Assembly: GCF_016865585.1 (NCBI RefSeq)
Contig: NZ_JAESND010000001.1
Span: forward strand, 372,001-436,000
From: Jeongeupia naejangsanensis
GTDB lineage: Bacteria; Pseudomonadota; Gammaproteobacteria; Burkholderiales; Chitinibacteraceae
Direction of reading: 5' to 3'
DNA length: 64,000 nucleotides
A program made the position numbers and the translations under genes. Under the pieces are notes generated by a model. That model worked only from the letters and a program-made list of their open reading frames with translations. It searched no databases and was not told the origin of the DNA. Below, piece by piece: positions 33,641 through 43,036 of the stretch. Positions within the stretch are counted from its first letter, which is position 1. Every line of letters starts with the position of its first letter.

Positions 33641-34630
33641 TTATTTGTAAAGTCGCAATGACCCAATAGATTTGCAGTCCTGAGTCTGTCGATGAGGGTA
33701 CGCAATGGATTCGCACTTATCAGATGTTGTTATCTGCCCTTGGCATCCATAGTACCCCCAGTCTCCGTTACTGACGAAGCCGGGTGCAGTACCTTTGGGG
33801 CACTGATAAACTTGTATTGAGCTGGCTTCTGCCGTGCGACTAGACAGCACGGAAATTGCCTCTGAATTTGTCTTCATCTGACGCTGAAGATCGCTCGACC
33901 ATTGGTATGGATAGACTGCATCAGCATCTACAGGGAGCATAAAAGCTCCTTTAGTCGTTCCGATACTAATATCAACCTTGGGATACACCGTTTCACGCTT
34001 CTGAGATTGAGGCTTTCTGATGCATGTTATAGGCCAGTAACTGTCTGTTAGTGCCTTTGTTGTATTTGCATCTGCATTAACACGCTTTTTACTCGTATCG
34101 CTATCCGGAACCGAACACGACAGTAAATTTGTATCGTATGTGATTCCTTGGACGCTCGCGGGTGATGCATTGGTTCTAGCAACTTCAATAACGATAAGTG
34201 TTTGCGCAATTCTGGGGCGAAAGAGCACGCCCTGCCCCGCAAGAGATTTGCAAGCGAGCCATGAATTTGTTGTTTCGTTCACCACACTTGAAACAGAACG
34301 ATAGTACGACTCGCTCTTTTTGTAATCCGAATCGAATGTTTTGCAAAAATGCTTCGTTCTTTCTTCTGCACTACCAAAACCCAAATTGAATTTAACTGGA
34401 ACCGATTTAATTACCGCCTCTAGGCCAGCATTAAAATTCACCCCACTTCTTGCCTGATCATTTTCGCAATACTGATCATATATTTTGAGCGCAACTCCAA
34501 TATCAGCTGTTTCTACCGAATAATTCCTGGCACTGTAGGTTAATACGTCTCGACAGCCATCATCTATTTCTGCCCACGCGCCACTTGACAACACCACCAA
34601 AGATGCCGCCATGTATTTTCTAATATCCAT
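33641..34630 (-). CDS. Secreted protein of unknown function
   Basis: 329 residues; GGAGAGTGG precedes the ATG. A clear signal peptide (MDIRKYMAASLVVLSSGAWA) is followed by a mature part with many Cys (about 10), Ser and Thr, which suggests disulfides in the periplasm or outside. No domain recognised. Codon use is AT-richer than the host genes to the right, so this may be cargo at the right end of the prophage or an independent transfer. Confidence 0.7.
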   Translation of the reverse strand: MDIRKYMAASLVVLSSGAWAEIDDGCRDVLTYSARNYSVETADIGVALKIYDQYCENDQARSGVNFNAGLEAVIKSVPVKFNLGFGSAEERTKHFCKTFDSDYKKSESYYRSVSSVVNETTNSWLACKSLAGQGVLFRPRIAQTLIVIEVARTNASPASVQGITYDTNLLSCSVPDSDTSKKRVNADANTTKALTDSYWPITCIRKPQSQKRETVYPKVDISIGTTKGAFMLPVDADAVYPYQWSSDLQRQMKTNSEAISVLSSRTAEASSIQVYQCPKGTAPGFVSNGDWGYYGCQGQITTSDKCESIAYPHRQTQDCKSIGSLRLYK

Positions 34631-35242
34631 TATTCCACTCTCCTTTGTAGAAGAAATTAGAACGGCTATACCGTAAAGCCAAACGTGGCGTATCCGCTAC
34701 GGCGTATTAAAAAGCGACATTTTTTTGGATAACACCGCCGGCAGCCGGTATCTCGAGTGCTTTTTTGGTGCAATACCTGTTCTGCATCTTCCAGCAGATG
34801 CGCACTTTTCAGGGAGGTTGGACATATATTTGGACGTGTCGGATAACACTCGAAACGCACCACGAACCCGCTTGATTGCGCAATCGAGGGATTGCCTGTG
34901 CTACCGCACTACAGCCCGTCAACCGATAAAACTTACATTCACCGTATGAAATAACTTTATCACGCTAGAATACTTATGCAAGCAAAAAAGAAAATAGACG
35001 ACAGAAGTTGGTCTGTTCTCTTCTTCATCTGGCCGTGAAGCGTGATGCGCCGACATCAACGCAAAACCAGGCGCTGTCGGCTTAGCTGCTCTTGTACATA
35101 ACGGATCTGGAAGTGTATCTGCCTTGGCTGGACGGGTTGATCGAATCGACCAGCACACATAACAACGGCACGGGGTGTGGCCGAGGTCGGTCACTTGCTG
35201 GTCCAGAGGCAGGGCATGACAGCGTTGGCACTAAGCCTGCTC
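34631..35242. other. Intergenic stretch without a recognised gene
   Basis: 612 bp of mixed composition. Short open frames on both strands lack ribosome sites and resemble nothing. It contains the promoter side of the secreted-protein gene; otherwise I see nothing in it. Confidence 0.5.
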
Positions 35243-35659
35243 TCACGGAAAAACCAATACTGGAAACGGAGCACGGGCAACGACAGTTTTCCAGACCACA
35301 CCTTCGATCGCATGGATCAACCCGCCGGTGTGTTGCTTGCCGATCACCAAGAGGTCGTAGCCACCCTGCTGAACTTGGGCCAACAGCTGCTCCGTTTCAT
35401 CCCCCCAAGTGACCGCAAGTTCAAGCGGTACACCCAGCACTTCCGCCTGTCGCTTCAGAGGCTCGAACTGCGGTGCGATCTGCGCTTTGACCTTGGTGAT
35501 GAAGTCGTCTTCGGACTTGCTCATGACGTTATCGAGCTGCGCCCGGATGACCAGCAAGGTCACCGATGCACCTGCCGCCTTCGCTAGTTCCAGCACCCTC
35601 CCAGCGGCCTGGTCCGAGAGATGCACGGCGTCGAAATCAACCAGAATACTGGTGAACAT
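35243..35659 (-). CDS. Universal stress protein (UspA family)
   Basis: 138 residues from the ATG at 35659 (GGAGAGCAGAT upstream). It starts FTSILVDFDAVHLSDQAAGRVLELAKAAGASVTLLVI and ends with the Usp ATP-binding motif GKQHTGGLIHAIEGVVWKTVVARAPFPVLVF. Such proteins bind ATP and are induced under starvation or stress. It stands alone between AT-rich intergenic stretches, with no clear operon partner. Confidence 0.88.
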   Translation of the reverse strand: MFTSILVDFDAVHLSDQAAGRVLELAKAAGASVTLLVIRAQLDNVMSKSEDDFITKVKAQIAPQFEPLKRQAEVLGVPLELAVTWGDETEQLLAQVQQGGYDLLVIGKQHTGGLIHAIEGVVWKTVVARAPFPVLVFP

Positions 35660-36061
35660 ATCTGCTCTCCTTGAGGCTTCGGGCATACGCAACGCCCGGT
35701 GCTGCTTGCTCACGTGCTGGCCATGCTCGTCCACCACCTGCTCGTCGCTTGTTCGACACCGCGTTTGCGAATCAGTGCCTGCGTGTTGGGTCATGTACCG
35801 CAGCAGTGGTTGTGATTCGTCGCGACGTCGCTCATGAAGTGCTACTGCCGGCTTCGTTCATCGATCGGCACCGTGCTCGTACGAACCGGGTTATTGAAGA
35901 AAATTCACCCCATATAAATCAATAACTTAGAAAAATCTCTTTTCCTCTGAATCACCCACCATCAAACCAGCAGCGCTTTGATTACCAAGCATTTTTCTGA
36001 CGGAAATGCCGAGGTTAATAGCCTATCGGGAGTTCGCCCCCCCTCTTTCAGCCAGAACACG
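35660..36061. other. Intergenic stretch without a recognised gene
   Basis: About 400 bp between the Usp gene and the bidirectional terminator. It should hold the Usp promoter; short open frames here show no ribosome site or family likeness. Confidence 0.5.
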
Positions 36062-36091
36062 AAAAAGCCCCTGATCGTTCAGGGGCTTTTT
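36062..36091 (-). terminator. Strong bidirectional terminator at the end of the sulfur operon
   Basis: AAAAAGCCCCTGA (36062-36074), loop TCGT, TCAGGGGCTTTTT (36079-36091): a perfect 13-bp stem with A and T tails. It lies about 100 bp past the last gene of the leftward organosulfur run. Confidence 0.88.
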
Positions 36092-36189
36092 GTTGTTTGG
36101 CGCATCGAACGAAACTGCTGCAGAACGTGAAGTCGGCAAGTCATCCGGACGCCACCCGCGTTCGAACGCTGCTTGGCGCGCTCACTCGT

Positions 36190-36885
36190 TCAGCCAGCAG
36201 TTGCCGGATACAGCCCGCCCATGCGCCACTGTTGTTCCAGCACGCCGGGGCCGAATTCCTTGCCGCCGCCGAGCTGCTCGGCCAGCCCCTGGAAGTACGC
36301 CGCTTCTTCGAGAAGCAGAATATATTTCGACACGGCAAGGATGTCCGTTCCCCAGAACGTCGCGCCGCCGTTGGCTTCGAGGATGGCCGGCGTGTGCGGA
36401 TTTTCGGCGATCCGGTCGAGGATGAAGCTGGCTTCGCTCGGCCGTCGGTCGATGTAGACCGGGATCTCGCGCGCCAGCGTCACGCGCTGGGCCGGCGCAT
36501 AGCGGATCGGCAGCACGCGGTGGGCGCTGGCCCAGCCGCCCAAATACGGCGTATGCACGTGGATCACTGTGCCGATTTCGGGCCGCTGCGCGAACACCGC
36601 GCTGTAGCGCGCGCCGCCGGCACCCTGCCGGCCTTCGCCCGACAGCGGCGTACCGTCGAAACGGATTACCGCCGGCTCGGCCGCGTCGTCGTCCCACGGG
36701 CCCGACGCCGACTGCACCACGAGTGCGTTCTGACCGGGTACGCGGGTGATCGCCTGGAAGGTATTGGTGGCCGACAGCGTGCGCGTTTCGCGCAGCACCC
36801 GGCTGGCCTGCGTGAAGTCGCGTTGCGCCTGCGCGATGAAGTCCGCCAGTTCGATCTGCGGATTGCTGTGTTTGTCCGACATCAT
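36190..36885 (-). CDS. Class II aldolase/adducin-family protein
   Basis: 231 residues (229 if the second ATG at 36882 is used; GGAG spacing favours it slightly). It has the class II aldolase zinc motif VIHVHTPYLGGWA, an early NTFQAI, and GGATFWGTDI later. Family members are zinc lyases or epimerases of sugar phosphates; some occur in organosulfur pathways. It is the last gene of the leftward run, so it may process the carbon part of the organosulfur substrate, but that is inference. Confidence 0.8.
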   Translation of the reverse strand: MMSDKHSNPQIELADFIAQAQRDFTQASRVLRETRTLSATNTFQAITRVPGQNALVVQSASGPWDDDAAEPAVIRFDGTPLSGEGRQGAGGARYSAVFAQRPEIGTVIHVHTPYLGGWASAHRVLPIRYAPAQRVTLAREIPVYIDRRPSEASFILDRIAENPHTPAILEANGGATFWGTDILAVSKYILLLEEAAYFQGLAEQLGGGKEFGPGVLEQQWRMGGLYPATAG

Positions 36886-36944
36886 GTGCTCCTTGTTGAT
36901 TCGTCAGCGCCCGTTCGGGCGGAAATGGGAAACGGCTGCGGCAC

Positions 36945-37724
36945 TCAGGTCGACACCGCGTCGCGCCAGCGCAGCAGCCAGTGCGCCAGCCATTCGAACA
37001 AGCGGCTCAGCGTGTAGCCGAGCACGCCGATCACGGCCACACACACCAGCACCACATCCATGCGCGCACCGGTTTCGGCGGTGAACATCAGCGTGCCAAG
37101 GCCCAGCCCGGCGGCGAACAGCAGCTCGGTACCGACGGCCGCCATCCAGGCCACCGCCAGCGATTGCGATACCCCGGTCAGCACGTTCGGGCTCGCCGCC
37201 GGCAGCGACACCTGCACGAAGCCCTGCCACGGCGACAGCTTCGAGATCGCCGCCAGCTCGCGATAACGCCGGTCGACGCCACGCAGTCCTTCATACGTAC
37301 CCAGCAGGGTCGGGAAAAAGGCCGCCATGGCGATGACGAAGAGCTTTGCCGGCTCGCCGTTACCGAGCCAAAGCCCCAGCAACGGCGCCCAGCCCAGCAA
37401 CGGCACCTGCCGCACGGCGTTCAGGACCGGCGTCAGCGCACGGTCGAGCGGCCGCAGCGATGCGGTCGCCACGGCCAGCGCAAATCCCGAGCCGGCACCG
37501 ATTGCGAGCCCCAGCGACATCCGCGACACGCTGGCCGCCAGCGCATGGCCAAGCTCTCCGCTGGAAAGCAGTTCGTCGATGCCGGCCAGCATCTGCCCAG
37601 CCGGCACGAAGACCATGGCGTAGGCCGGTCCCTGTCCGGACAGCCATTGCCACAGCACGAGCAGCAGCAGCGGCAGCACCAGCGGCTTGCCCTTGCGTAA
37701 ACGTTCTGCGAAAAGACTCATCAT
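36945..37724 (-). CDS. ABC transporter permease, sulfonate/nitrate/taurine type
   Basis: 259 residues with six or so hydrophobic helices and the EAA-type loop ELAAISKLSPWQGFVQVSLPAASPNVLTG. Closest in style to SsuC. It lies 7 bp after a second, different permease gene, so the two may pair as a heterodimer. No ATPase gene belongs to this run; the only one nearby is at 57805. It should move an organosulfur compound across the inner membrane with the binding protein at 39751. Confidence 0.88.
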   Translation of the reverse strand: MMSLFAERLRKGKPLVLPLLLLVLWQWLSGQGPAYAMVFVPAGQMLAGIDELLSSGELGHALAASVSRMSLGLAIGAGSGFALAVATASLRPLDRALTPVLNAVRQVPLLGWAPLLGLWLGNGEPAKLFVIAMAAFFPTLLGTYEGLRGVDRRYRELAAISKLSPWQGFVQVSLPAASPNVLTGVSQSLAVAWMAAVGTELLFAAGLGLGTLMFTAETGARMDVVLVCVAVIGVLGYTLSRLFEWLAHWLLRWRDAVST

Positions 37725-37731
37725 CGTCTCC

Positions 37732-38550
37732 TCAGCGCCGCCAGCGCGTGGTCAGGGTTTCGAGCTGGCGCACGCTGCGGTCGAGCGCGAAGCCGATCAC
37801 GCCGGTCAGGACGACGCCGAGCATGACGATGTCGATACGGAAGATCTGCCGCGCCATTTCCATCATCTGGCCGATGCCGTTCTCGGCGGCAATCTGTTCG
37901 GCAACGACGAGCAGCATCCACGAGCGGTCCAGCCCGATGCGCAGGCCGGTCAGGATCGACGGCAGCGTCGCCGGCAGCAGCAGGTGGCGAACCACAGCCG
38001 GCCGCGACAGCTTGTACAGCCGCGCGACCTCGAAATAGCCGCGCGGAATGTTCCGTACCGCATCGTGCGCGGCGATCGCCACCGGGAAGAACACGCCCTT
38101 GACGACGATGAGGATCTTGAACGTCTCGCCAACCCCGAAGGCAAGGATGAAAGGCGGAATCAGCGCAATCGTCGGAATGTGCCGGAACAGGTGAAACAGC
38201 CCGCCAGCGTAATCCTCGACATTGCGCGACACGGCCAGCGCCGCGCCGAATGCCAGCCCGCCCAGCGCGCCAATTCCGAAGCCGATCGCCAGCCGCGACA
38301 GGCTCACGCCCAGATGCCCTTGCAGCTCGCCGTCCTGCCACAACGCGATGCCCGCGTCGGCGACCGTCAGCGGCGACGGCAGCAGTTGCGGCGAAATCCA
38401 GCCGCTGGCCGACAGCGACGACCAGACCAGCAACAGCAGTGCCGGCACGGTCAGCGACGACCACGGCAGGAGCGAACGCCATGCCGGCCAGCGCACCGGC
38501 CACGGCAGGCTGACCGCTTGCGCGGCTACGAATCCGTTCGGTTTGTTCAT
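37732..38550 (-). CDS. ABC transporter permease, SsuC-like
   Basis: 272 residues from the ATG at 38550. Typical SsuC/TauC pattern: SPLTVADAGIALWQDGELQGHLGVSLSRLAIGFGIGA, then GETFKILIVVKGVFFPVAIAAHDAVRNIPRGYFEVARLYKLS and the EAA loop LLLPATLPSILTGLRIGLDRSW. Belongs to the inner-membrane part of an aliphatic sulfonate importer. It starts one base after the MFS gene stop. Confidence 0.9.
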   Translation of the reverse strand: MNKPNGFVAAQAVSLPWPVRWPAWRSLLPWSSLTVPALLLLVWSSLSASGWISPQLLPSPLTVADAGIALWQDGELQGHLGVSLSRLAIGFGIGALGGLAFGAALAVSRNVEDYAGGLFHLFRHIPTIALIPPFILAFGVGETFKILIVVKGVFFPVAIAAHDAVRNIPRGYFEVARLYKLSRPAVVRHLLLPATLPSILTGLRIGLDRSWMLLVVAEQIAAENGIGQMMEMARQIFRIDIVMLGVVLTGVIGFALDRSVRQLETLTTRWRR

Positions 38551-38551
38551 C

Positions 38552-39754
38552 TCAGGCCCCCGACGCATTCAGCCGGACCCGCGCCGCATGGCGGCCGGCA
38601 TGCAGGCGGCACGCCACCGCCGTCAGCAGCACCAGCGGAATCCAGGCAAGGAACACCTGCTGCATCGGCAACCAGCGGTTCAGTACGCTGCCGGCCATTG
38701 CACCGGCAAACGCCCCGGCCATCGACGCCAGATTGAACAGGCCCGAAATGCGGCTTTTGTCCATCCGGTGGCGGCTGAGCTGGCCCATGTTCAGCAGGTG
38801 GATCATCGCCGCACCCAGACTCATCAGCACCGCGCCGACCGCCAGCGGCACGAAGCCGCCCCCCAGCCCCAGCAAGGCCAGCCCGGCACTCGCCGAAACG
38901 ATACTGGCCGGATACACCCGCCGTGCACCCAGCGTCCCGACCACGCGGCCCAGCCCCAGCAACCAGAGCACCGATGTCGCGCCCTGCACCATCACCAGCT
39001 GCAGTGCCTCGGCCTTGCTCATGTGCAGCGACTGGAGCGCCACGACGACGATGAAGGTGCCGTAAAGCGCATTGGTCGCCCCGGCCAGCACCTCGATCAG
39101 GCAGCTGTTACCGATCTCCGGGCTGCGGAGCATGTCGCGCAAACCGGCGATCATCCCTGCCGGTGCCTCCACCGACGGCCGTGCTTCCGGCAGGAAGGTA
39201 TGGCCGTACACCGCCATGACGGCAAAGCTCGCGGCGACGACGGCGAAAATGCCGACATGACCGAGCCGCGCGCCGAGCAGATCGGCCGCCAGCGGCCCGC
39301 ACAGGCCGATGCCTACGACCAGTGCCGCCCGGTACCAGCCGGCCCGGTTGCTGCCGGCGTACTTCAGGTGTTCGAGAAAGGCGCTGTTCATCGACACGAT
39401 CCGGAACGGAATGCACAGGCCGATCAGCAGCTGCGTCAGCGCAATCGCGTACCAGACGCTGGTGAACGGAATCAGCAGGTTCAGCAGCAACGGCCCGAGG
39501 CTGGCGATGAAGTACACGCGCCGCGCGCCGAAGCGGGCAATCAGGAAGCCCGCCGGTACGGTCACCAGCACCATGCCCAGCGATTCCATCGCCGAGATCA
39601 GGCCGACCTGTGCTGCATCGGCGCCCAGATGCAGCGCATAGAACGTCGTCACCAGTTTGGCCGTGCCGATGGTCGCGCCGCTGAGCATCGCCAGCAGCAC
39701 GAAGTGCAGCAGGAAGCCGCGCGGCGAAGTACCGGCATCGCGGGCGGCGTTCAT
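38552..39754 (-). CDS. MFS transporter
   Basis: 400 residues with about 12 hydrophobic helices and the MFS loop motif GFLIARFGARRVY between helices 2 and 3. The start overlaps the binding-protein stop by 4 bp. Direction and substrate are not visible. In this context it could export sulfite or a desulfurised aromatic product, or import the substrate; both are guesses. Confidence 0.85.
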   Translation of the reverse strand: MNAARDAGTSPRGFLLHFVLLAMLSGATIGTAKLVTTFYALHLGADAAQVGLISAMESLGMVLVTVPAGFLIARFGARRVYFIASLGPLLLNLLIPFTSVWYAIALTQLLIGLCIPFRIVSMNSAFLEHLKYAGSNRAGWYRAALVVGIGLCGPLAADLLGARLGHVGIFAVVAASFAVMAVYGHTFLPEARPSVEAPAGMIAGLRDMLRSPEIGNSCLIEVLAGATNALYGTFIVVVALQSLHMSKAEALQLVMVQGATSVLWLLGLGRVVGTLGARRVYPASIVSASAGLALLGLGGGFVPLAVGAVLMSLGAAMIHLLNMGQLSRHRMDKSRISGLFNLASMAGAFAGAMAGSVLNRWLPMQQVFLAWIPLVLLTAVACRLHAGRHAARVRLNASGA

Positions 39755-40815
39755 TGGCGGGCCACCTTCGTATCGGACCAGAACTGCGTCAGCCCGAGCG
39801 ACTTGAGCGCGGCGTTGACGAAGCGCGGCTCGAACGTCGCCGGCATGTCGACATCGCTGCCGGTCAGCTTCGCGCCCTTGGCGTAGCGCGCCACGTCGCG
39901 GTAGTGCGCAGCCAGTGCATCGGTGAACAGCGGCGACGCGCGCTGCTTCCAGGCGGCCGCGTCGCCATCGTAGTCACGCCGGAGCACGCTTTCGGGCAGG
40001 CCCGATGCCGCCTGCAGCCGGAGATAGGCATCGCGGTTCTGTTCCTGCGACGCCCAGTGCGCCGCCTTGACGTACGCATCGACGACAAGCTGGGTGATGG
40101 CAGGGTTGGCGGCAACGAAATCGCTGGCGCCCCACAGTTCGGCGCGCATCTGCCAGCTTTCCGGCGACTGCTTCGAATTCCAGATGATCTTGCCGACGCC
40201 CTTGTCGACCAGCAGCCACGCATCCGACAGCGTGAAGAACGCATCGACGCTACCCGAACTCAACGCCGCCGCGCCGGCCTGCGGGTTCAGGTTCACCAGC
40301 TTGAAGTCGTTCTGCCCGAGCCGGTTGGCCTGCGCCAGTTGCAGGAACGGGAACTCCCACGGCCGGCCACGGTGCAGCGCGATGCGCTTGCCCTTGAGGT
40401 CGGTGATCGACCTGGCGGACGAGTTGGCCGGCACGACCAGATACGTCGTCGACGTGCCGCCCGGCACCAGCAGCTTGGTCCTGATGCCCGAGGCGTTGGC
40501 GATCACCGAGGGCAAGTCACCGTAACCGGCGAAATCGATCCGGCGGTTGGCAAAGGCCTCGTTGATCTGCGGCCCGACTGCGGCGGTCGACACCGGCACC
40601 CACGTCAGCTTGACGCCACGCTTGGCCAGCGCCTTTTCCAGATCACCCTGCTGCGCGATCAGCCCGGACACGCCCGAGTAGCTGGTCTTTCCGCCGGTGG
40701 CGTAGGAAATCGTCGAAATGCGGACCTCGCGCACCGCATCGGCGGCGGACGCCAAGGCCGGCAGCAGGGCGAGCAGTGCCGACAGTGCGGCGGTCAACAG
40801 CGGTTTGCGTTTCAT
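39751..40815 (-). CDS. Sulfonate-type ABC substrate-binding protein
   Basis: 354 residues from the ATG at 40815, which overlaps the upstream desulfinase stop. A signal peptide (MKRKPLLTAALSALLALLPALASAAD) directs it to the periplasm. The mature part is SsuA-like: VREVRISTISYATGG, INEAFANRRIDFAGYGDLPSVIANASG, LKGKRIALHRGRPWEFPFLQLA. It captures the organosulfur ligand for the two permeases downstream. Confidence 0.9.
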   Translation of the reverse strand: MKRKPLLTAALSALLALLPALASAADAVREVRISTISYATGGKTSYSGVSGLIAQQGDLEKALAKRGVKLTWVPVSTAAVGPQINEAFANRRIDFAGYGDLPSVIANASGIRTKLLVPGGTSTTYLVVPANSSARSITDLKGKRIALHRGRPWEFPFLQLAQANRLGQNDFKLVNLNPQAGAAALSSGSVDAFFTLSDAWLLVDKGVGKIIWNSKQSPESWQMRAELWGASDFVAANPAITQLVVDAYVKAAHWASQEQNRDAYLRLQAASGLPESVLRRDYDGDAAAWKQRASPLFTDALAAHYRDVARYAKGAKLTGSDVDMPATFEPRFVNAALKSLGLTQFWSDTKVARQ

Positions 40816-41891
40816 GTCTTGTCCGTCAGTTGGGTTCGGGCGGTCCGGTTCAGCACACGCTGCAGCGGCGCCGGATCGATCCACTGGTCGATGTCGAGGT
40901 CGCCCGGCAGGAAGCCGTGCGCCAGCAGGAAATCCTTGAACTGCCCCAGCGCAGCAATGGCCTCGGCCTGCAGGCCGGTACCGAAGCGCTGGTGCACTTC
41001 GTCGCCGTAAGCCAGCCGCAGCCACGGCTCGGTCGAGCCCGTTTCGCGCCCGAGTTCGTAATGCACCTGCTTGCGGTTCACCCTTGCCCAGCCGTCGACG
41101 TCGACCACGCGGGCCAGGAATCGGTCGACCAGATCCGGCCGCTCGGCCAGCAGCGCCGCGCTGACGGTGATCGGCCGTGGCGAGCCGTTGTTGATGCGGA
41201 TGGCCGGGTCGGGATGGAAGCCGATGTCGGTGATCACCCGCGCACCGAGCAGCTGTGCGGTTTCAAGGCCGAGCGAGCCCTTGGCGTAGATCGCATCGAC
41301 GTCGCCGCGCACCAGCGCCCTGCCCTCGGCCGCATACAGCGACCGGCTGGTGACGCTGCCCGGGTTGGCAAAGTGCGCGCGCAACGGCTCGGCGTCGGTC
41401 GGCGTGGTGCTCACCGGCACATCGACCAGTTCGACGTCGGCCAGCGTCAGCCCGGCAAGCGACAGCGCGCTGGCAAAGCCGCGCAGCGCCGCGGCACGGA
41501 AAATGTCGATGCGCTCGCCGGCGCGCAGCGGCAGGCCGATGCGCTTGCCCTTGAGGTCGGCGATGTCACGGATGCCGGCCTGCGACAGCGCCAGCAGCAC
41601 CTGCGATTCGTCGATCCAGCTCAGCCCGATCACGCGGGTGTCGGCGCCGGCGGCGCGTGCCCAGATCGCCGGAATGCTGCCCCCCTGACGGAAGGCATTG
41701 GCCAGCGAGTGATCGACATGCGCATGCCGGACGGCATCGGCGCCGGCCTGCTGCATCGACCGGACGCGGACCGGCTCACCGGCGAAGGCGTCGTCGAGCC
41801 AGCCCAGATGGGCGGCGATACCGAGCGGCGTCGGCACCGGGCAGCGGGTGAACCAGAGCGCATCGGGAGAGGAAATCGTGGAGGTCGTCAT
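40812..41891 (-). CDS. DszB-like sulfinate desulfinase, paralogue 1
   Basis: 359 residues, no signal peptide, so cytoplasmic although the fold is that of a binding protein. It has the residues known to be catalytic in the DszB desulfinase at matching positions: Cys17 in RCPVPTPLG, His58 and Arg68 in HVDHSLANAFRQGGSIPAIW (His to Arg spacing 10, as His60/Arg70 in DszB). DszB removes sulfinate from 2'-hydroxybiphenyl-2-sulfinate as sulfite. The substrate here is unknown. A plain ABC binding-protein annotation would miss this. It lies between exbD and the binding-protein gene. Confidence 0.75.
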   Translation of the reverse strand: MTTSTISSPDALWFTRCPVPTPLGIAAHLGWLDDAFAGEPVRVRSMQQAGADAVRHAHVDHSLANAFRQGGSIPAIWARAAGADTRVIGLSWIDESQVLLALSQAGIRDIADLKGKRIGLPLRAGERIDIFRAAALRGFASALSLAGLTLADVELVDVPVSTTPTDAEPLRAHFANPGSVTSRSLYAAEGRALVRGDVDAIYAKGSLGLETAQLLGARVITDIGFHPDPAIRINNGSPRPITVSAALLAERPDLVDRFLARVVDVDGWARVNRKQVHYELGRETGSTEPWLRLAYGDEVHQRFGTGLQAEAIAALGQFKDFLLAHGFLPGDLDIDQWIDPAPLQRVLNRTARTQLTDKT

Positions 41892-41909
41892 GATGTGTCC
41901 GTCAGGAGA

Positions 41910-42320
41910 TCAGCTGCCCGGCTGGGTCAGCACCGACAGCCGGGTAATGCCGGCTCGCTCGATGCTGGCCATGGCCTTGGCGACGTGGCGGTAGGCCACG
42001 CCCTCGTCGGCCTGCAGGTTCAGGCTGAGGTCGGCGCCACCGCGCTTGAGCGCAGCCAGCTCGGTTTCGAGTGATTCGGCCTTCACTTCGCGCTTGTCGA
42101 TGAACACGCGCTGCTGTGCATCGATGCTGACGGTGACGGCCTTGTCCGGCGCCGGTGCGGCGGTGGCCGCGGTCTTGGGCAGGTTGATGTGGACCGCGTT
42201 GTTCAGCAGCGGCGCGGTGACGATGAAGGCGACGAGCAGCACCAGCATCACGTCGACCAGCGGCGTGATGTTCATTTCGCTGAGGACTTCGTCGCCCTGG
42301 CTGGAGGTCGAGATGGCCAT
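41910..42320 (-). CDS. exbD: ExbD biopolymer transport protein
   Basis: 136 residues. One N-terminal transmembrane helix with the functional Asp in NITPLVDVMLVLLVAFIVTAP, then a periplasmic domain. With ExbB and TonB it transmits proton-motive force to outer-membrane receptors. One-base overlap with exbB. The exbB-exbD-tonB genes lie inside the organosulfur run, so they probably serve the receptor at 47638. Confidence 0.93.
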   Translation of the reverse strand: MAISTSSQGDEVLSEMNITPLVDVMLVLLVAFIVTAPLLNNAVHINLPKTAATAAPAPDKAVTVSIDAQQRVFIDKREVKAESLETELAALKRGGADLSLNLQADEGVAYRHVAKAMASIERAGITRLSVLTQPGS

Positions 42321-43027
42321 CAGGCTGCGACCTCCTTGAACGCCACGCCACGCACCACCGTCGGTGCGTTCGCTGCCGGGCGGATGCGGAAGCCGTTCTG
42401 CTGCGCGAGGTTGACGAAGTCGGTCGCGAAATCGTCGAAATCGGCGCCGGCAAGCTTGAGACGGCGCAGGAAGAAGTTGTAGGCCAGCACCGCCGGCACG
42501 GCGACGGCGATACCGACACCGGTGGCGATCAGCGCCTCGCCAATCGGGCCGGCAACGACGTCGATGCTGGCCGACGCGGCGTGGCTGATCGCGCTCAGCG
42601 CATGAATGATGCCGAACACGGTGCCGAACAGGCCCACGAACGGCGCGGTGGAGCCGATCGACGCCAGTACCGCAAGTCCGCTTTCCAGCGAACGGCGTTC
42701 CTTGTGGATCTGCTGGCGCAGATGCCGTTCGAGCAGCTCCTGCCGGTCCCAGCTGTGTTCGAGATCGTGCACGGTGCCGTCGCTGCCGCGCAGCGCGGCA
42801 AAGCCGCTTGCCGCCAGCCGGGCCTGCGGGCCGGTTGCGTCGTCGAGTGCGGCAGCCTGCTCAAGGCAGGCGGCGGCCCAGAAGGCCTTGCCGTAACGGC
42901 GGTCCTGCTGCGCGATACGCCAGTGCTGCCAGCCCTTGATCAGGATCAGCGACCAGGTCAGCACCGAAAACACGCCCAGCGCCCACAGGGTGCCGTCGAC
43001 GATCAGGGTGGTCAGGAATTCGGACAT
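42320..43027 (-). CDS. exbB: ExbB/TolQ-family proton channel protein
   Basis: 235 residues with three transmembrane helices (about 12-34, 125-150, 165-190) and the MotA/TolQ/ExbB motif GSTAPFVGLFGTVFGIIHAL followed by GPIGEALIATGVGIAVAVPAVLAYN. It forms the proton channel with ExbD. Starts 10 bp after tonB. Confidence 0.93.
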   Translation of the reverse strand: MSEFLTTLIVDGTLWALGVFSVLTWSLILIKGWQHWRIAQQDRRYGKAFWAAACLEQAAALDDATGPQARLAASGFAALRGSDGTVHDLEHSWDRQELLERHLRQQIHKERRSLESGLAVLASIGSTAPFVGLFGTVFGIIHALSAISHAASASIDVVAGPIGEALIATGVGIAVAVPAVLAYNFFLRRLKLAGADFDDFATDFVNLAQQNGFRIRPAANAPTVVRGVAFKEVAA

Positions 43028-43036
43028 GATTTACCT

